DNA of 64,000 bases from Paracentrotus lividus (taxonomy: Eukaryota > Echinodermata > Echinoidea > Camarodonta > Echinidae), in assembly GCA_940671915.1 (NCBI GenBank), contig CALNVZ010002100.1, positions 1,427,005 to 1,491,004 on the forward strand, read 5' to 3'. Below, one piece after another: positions 1 to 11,800 of the stretch; position 1 is the first letter of the stretch, and each line of letters begins with the position of its first letter. The notes beneath the pieces are model-generated. The model saw only the letters and a program-made list of their open reading frames with translations. It was not told the origin of the DNA and did not search any database. Position numbers and translations under genes: made by a program.

Positions 1-577
1 TGAATCCTATGAATCAAGAAAAAAAAAGTTCTGTTATTAGAAGAAGTGCATTACATTTCCATTATTTCCTGAAATGAATTCACTTCCAGTGGTTGCCTGC
101 CATAGCAAACAGAGTTGACTTTATTCACCACTCCATTCCGTTGGGCGTAAAACATTCTCTGTTTGTTACGCACGCATTCACTGGGAACGATTTTTTTTAT
201 TAAAACTACTGATACGCCAAACAGGCCCATCTTCTTGGTTTACTTGTAGTTGTCATTATGAAAGGGCTAAAAAAAAGTTTTCTCGAAATGTGATTTTAGT
301 TTGTTCAAATTCAGATACCGTTGGCCAAAGCCTTTTTACACCTCTTTCTTCCGATTTTTCAATTATTTGTGCCAATATGCATCATATGAGTTGCTTCAAA
401 ATAATGAAAGAGCCTCAAAGAGGATGATACCGCATAGGATATTGTGACGTTATAGGCCTATCCAAATTGTTTACTTCAGTTATAGCCCAGACCCGTTATT
501 ATATACGTCTATATATTTGCTTAATAATTTGCATGCTGCTTTAAATATTATAAATTTTCTTTCATTTCTTAATACAG
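1..577 (+). other. Intron of the homeobox gene (upstream part)
   Basis: A+T-rich non-coding sequence leading into a 3' splice site (pyrimidine-rich tract and acceptor CAG ending at 577). No exon, RNA gene or clear transposon end is seen. The upstream part of the homeodomain and the gene's 5' exons must lie to the left of the window. Confidence 0.6.
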
Positions 578-873
578 ATTTGGTTTCAGAACAGACGAGC
601 CAAGAAGAAGCGTCTACAGAGAGGACAGCCGTTACCACACAGTGAAGAACCTTTACATCATCCTCATCATCCACACCCGGGATATCTTCATCCTATATCC
701 GATCGTCAGAACTATCTAGCAGTCAGCTCTAATGGTCACTGCCCGACCGTGCCGATGGAAAACCACTGCTACGCTACGAGTAGCATGATGATGGGGCATC
801 CACAACCAGACATGCTTTGGGCGGGAAAGACACATTTTACCAATATGGAACATTATGGGATGGATCCCACTAG
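578..873 (+). CDS. Homeobox gene, penultimate coding exon (end of homeodomain)
   Basis: The exon opens with IWFQNRRAKKKRLQRG, the recognition helix and C-terminal arm of a homeodomain with Gln at position 50. The exon starts between residues 46 and 47 of the homeodomain, an intron position common in PRD-class and LIM-class genes. The rest is a His/Pro-rich and Met-rich tail (HHPHHPHPGYLHP, then MMMGHPQPDMLWAG). It is framed by acceptor CAG at 575-577 and donor gtacgt at 874, and its phase (296 nt, two bases over) joins correctly to the exon at 1516. The product would be a nuclear DNA-binding transcription factor. The basic AKKKR after the helix is not the usual RAKWRK of paired-like proteins, so I assign no orthologue. 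The 5' exons lie outside the window. Confidence 0.85.
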
Positions 874-1515
874 GTACGTCATGGTTTTTTCAAGTCATTG
901 TATGAAATCCTTTTTAGAAGTACAATAAATCTATACAGCTGAAATGAGAAGAAAGAAATTGTATTTTGACAATTTCTACAGCAAATTATATATTTACCAC
1001 AATGAAAAACAAATTGAAATGCGACTGAATTGTAGTCATCAATATCATGTATACTTAAAGCTATAATTTTTTTCCATGGCTCTTTTGACAACCCGATGAC
1101 CATGATCACTTTTAAATATATACAATTAACCCGTGGTCAATTTATATCTCCTAAATTCAACAATAGACCAAATACTATACATGTATAATATACCCTAAAA
1201 CCTGGATCACAATGGGCCAGCATGATTTGGAAAAATTATTCGTTTTGCCCATCACCGTATAAATCATTCTGTATGAAAATGGGCAAAACGGTTGTGTGTT
1301 TTTTTTTCACTCGTTGTACGTTCCGGAGTGATACGTCTGTAAGTAATCCACGCTTTGCTAAGGCCCATTAGCAATCACTTTTAAAAAACCTCTATATACA
1401 ACTTTGGCAAAATAAAGCATTTTATATGTCACCCGAGAAAAATTGGGATCAACAATTATGTTCAAACTTGTTAAGATGTGTGCTAATTTCTATCGATGTT
1501 TATTATATTCCACAG
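874..1515 (+). other. Last intron of the homeobox gene
   Basis: Donor gtacgt at 874 and acceptor cacag ending at 1515. The intron is A+T-rich. A short inverted pair of a GGGCAAAACG-like motif near 1245 and 1280 suggests a small hairpin repeat; nothing else is recognised. Confidence 0.6.
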
Positions 1516-3742
1516 AATTCCTCCGCATCAAGTGCAGAACTTACCAATCCCGATAGAAATAAGCAAGGCTCCACCCGATATCACACCTGCCGCTAGTCCT
1601 GCCCGGTCAGTCCAATCACCCACCGTCTCTGAAGGAGGAACAGTCGTCGATCAAATCAGAAAGTGGCCGGTGAAAGAACCTCCTACATCGCGAAGTTCGT
1701 TTGGAAAACTAGACTTTCCTAAACTTCCCCGTGTATGCATCCGGCATGATTCAGCCCAGATGAGAACTATCCCGAATGGTGTGTTTGGGGCGGCATCACC
1801 AGGTTCTAAGGGAGGCCAGAGAGATATCGCTAAGATGCGAAAGAATGTCTTGAAGAAGGACCCTCCACGATCACCACCTCCGAATCAGACCTGTGCTGCT
1901 ATACCCAGATCTCAACGGAACGAACTTGAGTTGGCTTTAATGAAACATGGTTTGACAGAGGATACAACAAGTGAAAATGGACCTAACCAATCCAGCTCTG
2001 CTCGCCTTATGGAGTATAGATCGGACGAATGGTCATCGAGTTCTGAAGAGTCTTCTGACTCGGAAGGATTAGCGGCTCCACGCCGTAGACGAAAGTTAGT
2101 TCGTGATCGGCAGAAGCCTCCGGCCAAACACGAGGTTGTGCATCCGTTCCTCTTCACGATCGCACGCTTTCCTACCTCAGCAAAATACCTCCATATAGCT
2201 CCGAGAAGGTACCTAGTAGCCAGAATGCTGCTACACTACCTCATACACCAGTTCAACTTACCACAATCATTGGGTATTGTGGTGATGAAAACCTCTCGGA
2301 TTGGGATACAGATAGCGATGATTCATCATGGGCCTATTTTGATTCAAGCACCAGCCAAAGCAGTTACCAAAGACAATCCACAAGAACTTCTTGAACCACC
2401 TGTTGATCAATCTGGACCACATAGTGCACTCCACTCTGTTGCCAGTAGAGGATATCAACTCCGTAACCACTGAAAAAGACAATGGTTGCTTTGGTAATGT
2501 TGCCGATTGTACAGATGATGAATTTTCAGAGATCACACTAGCTCGAGAATTCGCTGAATGTTGCCTTCTCCTTTCGGGAGTTACTTGCCCATCTACCACG
2601 AAGATCCATCTACAGGTAATCAGAGTCTGAACCATCCAGACGTCCTCGTATTCTAAGCGATTCTGCTTTGATATCAACACGCAATGATATTTCGAACACA
2701 TCCTCATGGTATGAACTCACCTGTTTGCACACAATCATCAGACTCGTCTCTTAGTGGCCTATCATCTCTCTTCAATATACAGTCTCTCCAAGTGAACTAG
2801 CGAAGCATTTTGCACATGACGTTGATGGATTAGACCAAAGCGCATCTTACAAGATTCCGTCATTCCCACATGCCCGAGTCAAGCAGGCAGCATCCAGCAG
2901 GGTTGACAGGAGTTAGTCAACAGCAAGGAATCTTGCAGAAACTGCCAGCCGCAATCTTAGGTGACACTAATTGTAGTGCATATGTACAACAACAGAATAC
3001 TGGGACAAATTTCTTAGATGCTTCCATAGGCTGTCGTGAAACTAATGTCTTTCCCGCATTAGATACCAAGAAAAATGACAGACACGTGCAAAGGTCGAAC
3101 GTTAAGAGTGACGCTTCGGTTCAGGGTATCATCAGACCGATCCCGACCCGTCCACTTCAGGCAACCCCATCATCCCATACGCAGATGAATATACCCATAT
3201 CAACTGGACAAGTAAATGACGCAATGGCTTTCCCAGATTCCTCGGGTTTCCCAGTTGCTACTCTTCAACAGGGCGCCACCTATGGCCAACACCAGATGCA
3301 AGGTGATCCTAACCTCATTCATTCCGGTCGAGGATTCCATGATAGCATTCAATCCAGTGGCTGCCATCCTCCAGTGGATGTTCATCCTCATACCATCGTC
3401 CATCATCAGCCAGCATCGGGTGCTGCATCAGTTGTTCCCTCAGGTGTTTCCTCACAGCGATGGCCGACAAATTCTTACCAGACTGGTCTTCAAAGACACC
3501 CATCAAGTGCTCCACCAAGGAATCTATCTCTCCCGATGTCAGTTCTAAATCAGCCATCCGAAGATAAACTTCCTAGGAATGTTTCTATCCCTATTTCCGT
3601 GCCTAACCAGACAGTTGTCGACCCGTCCGGGGATAACCTTCCTCCAAACCAAGTCTGTACTGTAGTTCCAGATGCAGTATCATCACAAGGACTCATGGCT
3701 CGTTATCTTGCATGGACAAAAGGTAGGACTCTTGAACGATAA
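1516..3742 (+). pseudogene. Homeobox gene, large terminal exon with several apparent frameshifts
   Basis: The exon continues in frame from the homeodomain exon: codon AG|A, then IPPHQVQNLPIPIEIS. It reads as a Ser/Pro-rich, low-complexity regulatory tail with an acidic serine block around 2030-2065 followed by the basic run PRRRRKLVRDRQK. From about 2125 the most protein-like reading moves to another frame (CGDENLSDWDTDSDDSSW near 2280-2330). It shifts again near 2370, and more than once between 2560 and 2860. It then returns to the starting frame as a clean 290-codon stretch, 2870-3742, ending in TAA after TKGRTLER. Each piece stays open until the next shift, as expected for coding DNA with small indels. 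Either the gene is decaying or the assembly has indel errors; the nearby TXNL1 exons have none, which argues mildly for real damage. No known domain is recognised in the tail. Confidence 0.6.
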
Positions 3743-4810
3743 ACGTTATCTATCGTGGACACATGGGATGACTCTACAACGTATAGAACGATAGATATTG
3801 CTACCTTGCTTGTTTCACCATGAAAACATATACTTTTAGCCATTGTTTAGCCATGTCGGTGTATCGTGCTCTAACTACATAATTGTAAATGAAGTAAACA
3901 CCCTTTTTAAGTCATGTAGAAATTTCGATCATTTGAGACCGACACCTTTCGGGATGATACATGATTTGTGGTATACCGCTTACAGTATTATAATGGATTC
4001 ATTCTTTACACAACGGATATCTTTGTAATCTATAAGTTCTATAGTTATAAGTTGAATTCGAAACAGGCAATCATCTTCATTTTTCTTTAATGATTATTTT
4101 ACGCTCCCCGTTATACCAAGAAGTAGGCCTACTGTCCAGGGGTTGCGGAGCTGGGGGAGGCTGTGGAGCCCCCCCCACCCCTTCTACTTTTTTTTCCACC
4201 AGTAAACGTGCACAATTACGCCAAAATGGCCATTTTCAGCTTAGCCCCTCCACTTTCAATAAACGCTCCGCGGCCTGTCTCTTTTTTTTTTTTTTTTTTT
4301 TTTTTAGGAGGGGTGGGTATTTGTTATCGAATATTCCAAAGTCCCTTCTGATAGCGATTTATTTGAAAATATTTCCCTTTAATATTATATTATTTTTTAA
4401 AATTATTTTTTGGGGTCAATGTGAATGTTACAGTTTACTGACCCATATAACTCTTAATCGTTTTATTATCACCTCCTACATAATTTTCATGAAAAGTTTT
4501 ATGAAAGGCATCAGTAGAAGTAGTTCAAGTAGGGTACCACACTAAGTAGAATTCTATCAATGTCCTCAGCTTCCTCAGTTTGATCATAAACTATATATAC
4601 CTATACCAGATGAACAGTTACCTTGAAATCCTATTCCAGTATTAGTCTTATTCCAGTACTGCCATTTCGCTGCATGTGTATGCATCGAAGCTCATATAAA
4701 TATCAAAATTTTGTACTTGTATTGTATTTCGTCTTAGTATAAAGTAACATACATACTTATATAAGATAAATGTAGTATATTGTTTTAAATAAAATATTTT
4801 TCCGATGTTT
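3743..4810 (+). other. Probable 3' UTR of the homeobox gene
   Basis: A+T-rich sequence after the TAA at 3740-3742, with a canonical AATAAA at 4788-4793 as a plausible poly(A) signal. The stretch 4138-4305 is a dispersed-repeat fragment: a GC-rich block with CCCCCCC, then a T23-type run. No other gene is seen. Confidence 0.45.
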
Positions 4811-5342
4811 AACAAATTTCGTCCTATATTTGTTTATAAAATCGGTTTTATTTTCATTTGATATTGAATAGTAGGCCATCAACCATAAAGAAATAGGAAT
4901 TGAATGATTGTGTTCGATGTGAGTGCATGAATGTGAATTCTTGTTCTACAAGGTCGCCGATCGAACTTTTTTTTAATGCTGGATTTAAAAAAAAAAATTA
5001 AAAATGTCAGAAAGCAAAATATACGATAAATTTCTGATCCGCTCTACAGAATGACACCCCTCTCAATTCGTGTATGCTTGGTGTGAAAGATAAGAGACCC
5101 AAACAAATAAATGGTTTGCACAATCAATGACCTAATTTTGGTAATATTGAACAAGGGTTTTCTCACGAAATGAAAATGAATATAGGTTGTTAGAAGGGGA
5201 AAAAAAAATCGCTCACCGTTATCGGAGAAGTATTAGACTTCGTATTAAAGTTTAAACGCCTATAAATTATATTATCTGCAGAAAAAAAAAAAAACCCAGA
5301 GTCGATCACAGTGGCCCCTATTCTCAAAGCCGCCTAACTTTA

Positions 5343-5590
5343 AGCCAAGCTTAAATCTGTGGTTTAACTATGGCTTGCTAAAAGGGATTCAATCCCGAAA
5401 AGTAGATGTTCAACTCATCATAATTTTTGGTAGTGAAACTATTAAAAACTGTTTGACAATGATAAGTACAAAATTTTCCCTTACAATTAAAACACGATTC
5501 CAGAATTCAGTGAAGGTGATAGGAACATGCAAGAGACAGATTGATTCCCTTTTAGCAAGCCGTAGTTAAACCACAGATTTAAGCTAGGCC
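5343..5590. mobile_element. MITE with about 52-bp inverted ends
   Basis: The left arm (5343-5394) contains AAATCTGTGGTTTAACTA and GGCTTGCTAAAAGGGA. The right arm (about 5541-5590) carries the reverse complement of both with only a few changes. About 145 bp of unrelated A+T-rich sequence lies between. No transposase is encoded. The target-site duplication was not resolved, so the superfamily is open. Confidence 0.75.
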
Positions 5591-5886
5591 AGTGTGTCTA
5601 AACTGTGGAAATAGACCTACCTAGTTATAGTTGACGGCCGTCACCTTGTTGTATATGAATAAATGGTGTAAATAAATAAAAAATTATACATTTCAAGATA
5701 GTTCACAGCACAGTCAATGTATATAGGTCTAAGTGTACACCGCATACCATTAATCGCATATATTAAATTTTAAATTTTTTGAATAGTCATACTGCCAAGA
5801 TACATGGAGAAAAAGGTCAAGAAATAATAGAGGAAGAGGAAGAATAGAAAAGTTTAAAGATAAGATGGAAAAATGGAAAGAAAGAG

Positions 5887-5924
<38 letters not shown>

Positions 5925-6870
5925 GGAGAGAGAGAGGAAAGACGAGGGATGGTAAAAAGAGCACATCCAAAAATATAGTTTTTTGACCATTGAAGACAAC
6001 AGTTATCACTCTAATTTTAAAATACAACGATAATAGTCACTTTTCATGGTAGGTCCTAGATGGATGAATTGTTCGAACTGATGATAAACATCCCATATAA
6101 AAAACTATAAAACAACCTGTGTTGAATGTGCTTTATAACATATATATTTGCAGTATAGTAATATGATGATAGATATAAGTATAAAATTAAATTATATGTT
6201 TCATAGAATTTGGCAATCAAACTCAACTTTTGTTATACAGACGGACCAAATTGAATATAGGGATGTTCTGCAATTTTGTGTGTGCTTATATTTTTTAATC
6301 CGAAACTCCCCCTCCCCTTTACTTGGATCAGCGCATGCCTCAAAAAGGGCATTTACTCATCCCAATCTTATAATATTTGCTCGCCCTATTGGAAAATTAT
6401 GGATAGCCCTGCTAGTGGTGATGGGACAGCCATGGTGACGAATATTGTTCTCCGATTTTTTTGTTTTTTTTCTGTCAGTGTCAAGTAGTATAACAGTTTC
6501 CCTGTGTATTTCCTAATCCCCGCCCCGTCCGCCACAGATATAACTTTTTACTTCTGTGCCCGCCCCTCCTTCACTGATGCAGTTCCCTATGATGACACGA
6601 CGAACTATCCAAAGTAAGTCATAAAAGATATTATTGATTATTTTAGGGTTATGAGAAAAAAAATTGTTGGGTCGTTTTGCCTTGTTTTCAACTTTTTTTT
6701 TTTCCTCTTTTTTTTTCCTCTCCTCCTATCTTCCCTTTTCACCGGGAGAGCTAGAGGGCGTGCGCACAGCAAATTATTTGCGATACGTGAATCTCACCGA
6801 CGCACCGACTGCAGTAAAAATCTTTTGTGAAGGAAACTTATCTTGAAATAACGAGAAATAAACGGATTGC
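5591..6870. other. Gene-free upstream flank of TXNL1
   Basis: Contains an (AG)n microsatellite (about 5889-5937) and otherwise A+T-rich sequence. The last 300 bases are expected to hold the TXNL1 promoter and 5' UTR, but no TATA box or other core element stands out. An unlabelled T-rich tract lies at 6690-6720. Confidence 0.5.
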
Positions 6871-6873
6871 ATG

Positions 6874-8813
6874 ATGGCAAATCTCATTACTATTCAAGAA
6901 GACTCACAGTTTCAACCCAAAGTTGATGCTGCAGGGCCAAAACTCGTAGTGGTTGATTTCAACGCGTCATGGTGAGTCATTGTATTACTTCACAGTCCCA
7001 TTCATCCATTTTTATGTCGTGTGGTCTGACTGTGGAAGATAAAAAAAAATGATGTGAGAAGTAGGCAAGATGTGAAGATGTGTATGTAAGTCTGTGACTT
7101 CATGAGAAATATATATTCTTGTATTGGCATAATCGTGATTGAGGAAACCACCATTCACTTTGTATAGCATCGCTTCATTCAGTCATGCGCACTGGTTTCC
7201 TCTTTCCACCCACGCGTGGAGTGGAGCCGTTATGAACTTACCGAGACTAGCATAGACGGGACTACGTACGAAACATCAACACAGTCGTACTCAAAAGATT
7301 TGAGCAAATGAACGATATGAATAAAACATGGAAAATTCACTTACCGAATTGTTTCCAATATTCTTCTCCTTATTTCCTTTCCTTGAGCACTGCTCCCTTA
7401 TGTCCTCAAAGTAGTAAATTTTAGTTTTCAACCGCTATATCGTACATCTTTGCCACCGATTCCACTGACCAAGAGAAGCAAGTAATTCAATGGCGGGATA
7501 AATTGTGCCGCCCTCTTTTGTCGAAGGTTTGCATTTCGACGATGTCTCCGTCACGAGTCGAATGTGACATGGCAACAGTTAGTTGTTACCTTGTTTGTTA
7601 ATTCGTTGTTAGGATGATTAGCTTTTGATTCACTCGCGAATAGAATGAAAAAAATAAATAACTAAATAAAAAATAGTAGGGCCTAGTAATAATAAAATAA
7701 TAATATAATATTAACAAAAGTTTTGTTTATTGTTTTAAAGCTATATATAGTAGAGAGCCCTGGTGATTTCTAATTTTTTAAAGTGAAGGGGCTGGGTCAC
7801 AAGTGGGGGGGGGGGGGTGGGGCTGAACAAGCTAAAAATCGTGAAGGTATAGTAACTTTTGTGTTTTGTACATGTTTACTGAGAAAAGTTGGCTGAACCC
7901 CCTCCCCGCCCCCTCATATTAAATACTAAAAGTTATAATGATCTTCTTTCTTTTTTTTGCTTTTAGTTTTTTCATTTTCATGTTTGTTTGTTTATTTGTT
8001 TTTGTTTGTTTTTTTTTGTTTTTTTTTTATTATTTATTTATTTTTTTTTATTTATTTTTTTTTAATTTTTTTTTTTTGGGGGGAGGGAATAAGTCCAAAT
8101 TCTATCCAAGATTTACTAGGGCAATTGTAGGCCTAAATTTCCTGCCCCCATTTTCCCCCTCCCCAATGAATGGCTTAGATGTATGTACTTTGTTAAAAAG
8201 AAAATAAATAAATAAAACAGAGACAAAGACAGTTAGATGTATTTCAATTCAAGTTTAATTTTATTTACAAACACATGAAGAAATACAGATTATAAGGAAT
8301 TTAAAAGTAAAGACAAAGTAAACAAGACTAAGCTCCTCCGGGCCCCCATTACCAAAATATCTCGTCCACCCCCAACCCCCATCCCCTCCATCCACCCCTA
8401 AAAAAAAGTCTAAGCAAAAAAAAAAAAAAAAAAAGGCTAAGCTGCGCGGCCCCATGACAAAAATATCTCGTCCCCGCCCCCCCCCCCTCTCCACCCCTAA
8501 AAAAAAAAGAAAGAAAAAAGACCAAGCTCATCCGGGCCCCATGACAAAAATATCTCGTCCAGCCCCCCCCCCCCCCTCTCCACCCCTAAAGAAAAAAAAA
8601 AGGAAAAAAAAAAGAAAAAAAAAAAAAAGGCTAAGCTCCTTCCGGCCCCATGACAAAAATATCTCGTCCAGCCCCCCCCCCCAAAAAAAAAAAGTCTAAG
8701 GAAAAAAAGGGGGGATTGACGGCAGGCCCGATTTAGGCACTCAATCCTACCCCTATGGCCGATACACGATGACCTTTGTGATGTGCCGAGGGGCGGGAAA
8801 AAAAAACATCTCT

Positions 8814-8856
<43 letters not shown>

Positions 8857-11800
8857 ATACTCAAGTGTGGAAGGTAGGTTAACATTTGCTTATTTTACGC
8901 GATGTTTACATAACACACCTCTCGCATAATCGTGATCGCGATCGCAGGCACTCTATCTCTATATTTCCATTTCATTTTTTTCTCAAAGCGACCATACGAA
9001 ATCGAGTGCGATGCAGAAAATCGGAAGACTGCTGAAAATCGGTGAGTTTTTGCTCTCATTTCACCTTTTTAGTTCAGTTAAGCATTGTCAGAGATTAGTT
9101 AGGATTTAAAAATAAATATTTAAGTGCACATTGACTCCCAAATTTAACGTTTATACGGGATTGAAAGTGTAAATTTAGGTAGGAAATTTTATTTTTGTAA
9201 CCACGCCAGAGTCACGTAGAGTCAGAGGCACGAGTTTGATATATCAAACGAGTGTAGTGCATGAGTGTTTCCACCCCCATTCACTTGTGTACAACTACAA
9301 GCGCGCCCGTTCATTTGAGCGAGTGGTTTCCGAAACGGAGATAAGGCCCTTGTTTTAGCTGAATCGCGTTGCTCAGGTTTTGTAGGCAATTCGATAGCCA
9401 ATGAATCATATTTATTATGCAAAATGAGGACATGTTTAGTTAAAAAGATTACCTAGGCTTTTCTACCACTGTAAGTGTAAGGCCATTTCTGCAAATTAAA
9501 AGAAATGATGCACCCAAAATTCTAATTATCATTCCATGAAATCAATGTGCAGTTGAAATCAAGAGCTCGGACTTATTAGTTACTGAATTCATGGCCATAT
9601 ATTAATGATTTTTTTTGTCTTCTTCTGTTATCCGCAGGTGTCAACCATGTAGAAACATTGCTCCTGTCTTTGCTAGCCTAGCTAAAGAGCATTCCAATGC
9701 AGTATTCTTGAAGGTAGATGTGGATGTCTGTAAGGTAAGTATTATAGGGAGCTTTCAGGTCAGAATAACAAAGATGATGCACACGAGCACAGTGCCATTG
9801 ATTCATCATATCAAATGAGAGACAAGTCTTCAAACAAATAGCTGAGGAAATCGGCAAAATATATTCTTTTCAGTTATTGTTTTCACTGAATTTTTTAACA
9901 TAGCACACATGAAACTTTAAATATTCAGAAAATTAGAATATATTCCCCCCAAAATGTGACATTTTTTATTATTTTGCTATTTTCCTTGACTCTTTGCTTG
10001 GCGGCTTGTGTTTCACAGAGAAGGTCTAGCCTTCCAGAGTGAAGTCTTTGAATTTCTTCTTTGAGTTCCTTCCTTAAAAAACCTTCAAAAATAAAAATCA
10101 ATGATATGATCTATTTGTTAACCCTTTTGACTTTTTTCAAGGCAATCTTTCAACCTAAGTGAGTCTTCAGAGCTTAGGAATTTCATTAGAAAAAAATTGC
10201 AAGTGCTTTTAAAAAAAAACCTGGTTTAGGCCTACATAATGAAATCTTCTTGTACTGAACCCATAAGAACATAGACATGGATGCACATGTTCAAAAATAG
10301 GTTCAGGAAAATGCCTTGTTTTAACAAATCTTACAGTATCCAAGCTCATTATAATGGGAGTAGACTGTAATAGATGTTTAAAGACTATAAGAATGCTTAC
10401 TACATTGATAATACAAGAGGTAATTATGTATTTAATTCTCTGGATTTTAGGCAACTGCAGAGCGGTATAGTGTGAGATCTATGCCAACGTTCATCTTTCT
10501 GAAAGGAGGGGTGAAGGTAGATGAAATGAGAGGAGCAGATGAAGCAGGGTTAAAGCAGAGAGTCAAACAGTACTATGATAAACCAGATGATGGAGATGAG
10601 GGATCAGGGGTGCCAGGTTATGTGAGTATTTTCTTAATAATGAGCTGTAAGATATAACTTTTATGAAATTAACATAACTATGGGAATAAATTTAGCAGCA
10701 AAGGTGCCTGTTTCTGTAAAACAAACAAGCAAACAAACAAAACAATAACTGAAACCGTGACCATTTGACCTGCCAGAAATAATACTCAAATCTGGAGGGG
10801 TGAAATGTATAGAATTCTATCCTGCATATACCACTGATTTGAACAGATTATAAATGCTCCATTTTTTCCATGGAGCAGGTCTGATTTGTCATATTTTTCC
10901 TTACATGTAGTGTGCCTGTAATAGTTCTTTTTTTCTCTGAAAGATTATATGAAATAATGCCTGCAAAAACTGTATTTATTAAATAATAATAAAAAAAAAA
11001 AAAAATGTATTTTGCTAAATTCCAAAGCTTTAGAATTAAACTATGCTAAAATCAGTTGGTCACATTGTCTGTACAAAAAAAGACAAAAATATCAAAAGGA
11101 GGAGGGGAGGAGTGTTGGGGTTTTGACAGACGTGTATCAATTAGATATGATTATTTACTTCTGGGACCGACCTTTAACATCACCATCTGAGAGACGTGGG
11201 TTTCGAACCGGGGTCCGCTCCATGTCGGTTTTTAGGCTGAAACAGAGTTGACAATGAGCGTTACCGCTCGACCAACTCCTGATCCCTAAAGTATTTGCTG
11301 TCAAGTAGCTGAATTTCAAGAAGAAGTAATTCAGTGGTATTATTTTTAACATGCCATATTTTCTGCTTGACTAGATTGACCTGAACAGTATGATGGATAA
11401 ACAGCAAACAGAGTGCTTGAATGAGAGTGACGATCATCGTCTGGAGGGATGTCTCAGGAAAGATGGCAGCTATTTAGAATCGGACTGTGATGAACAGGTT
11501 TTGTAGCTCAATATTTTATCAATTCTATGATGTGACCTCTACTAAGAATGATTAAATGCTCTTTTGTAGGTCATAAAAAATTTCCTAGTGTATAAACACC
11601 ATTCTTAAAGGGATAGATTAGTGGTGGGTACAGTAAATAAATTCTGATGAATATCGTCTTGAAGGATGTCTTAGGAAAGATGGCAGCTATTTAGAGTTGG
11701 ACTGTGATGAACAGGTGTGTGCTAATATCAATTCTACGATGTGACCTTAACTAAGAATGATTAAAAGCTATTTTGTAGATCATAAAAATTCCCAGTGTAT

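Noticed and set aside
2267..2707. 146-codon - strand frame opposite the homeobox terminal exon
   Set aside because: It is a shadow of the coding strand; the + strand has the splice-consistent homeobox reading.
8261..8817. Several 60-106 codon frames with Phe-rich or Lys-rich runs
   Set aside because: Homopolymer and minisatellite translation in TXNL1 intron 1.
11170..11275. Possible tRNA gene on the - strand
   Set aside because: Box A and box B are present, but no acceptor stem or full cloverleaf could be paired; better read as a SINE head.
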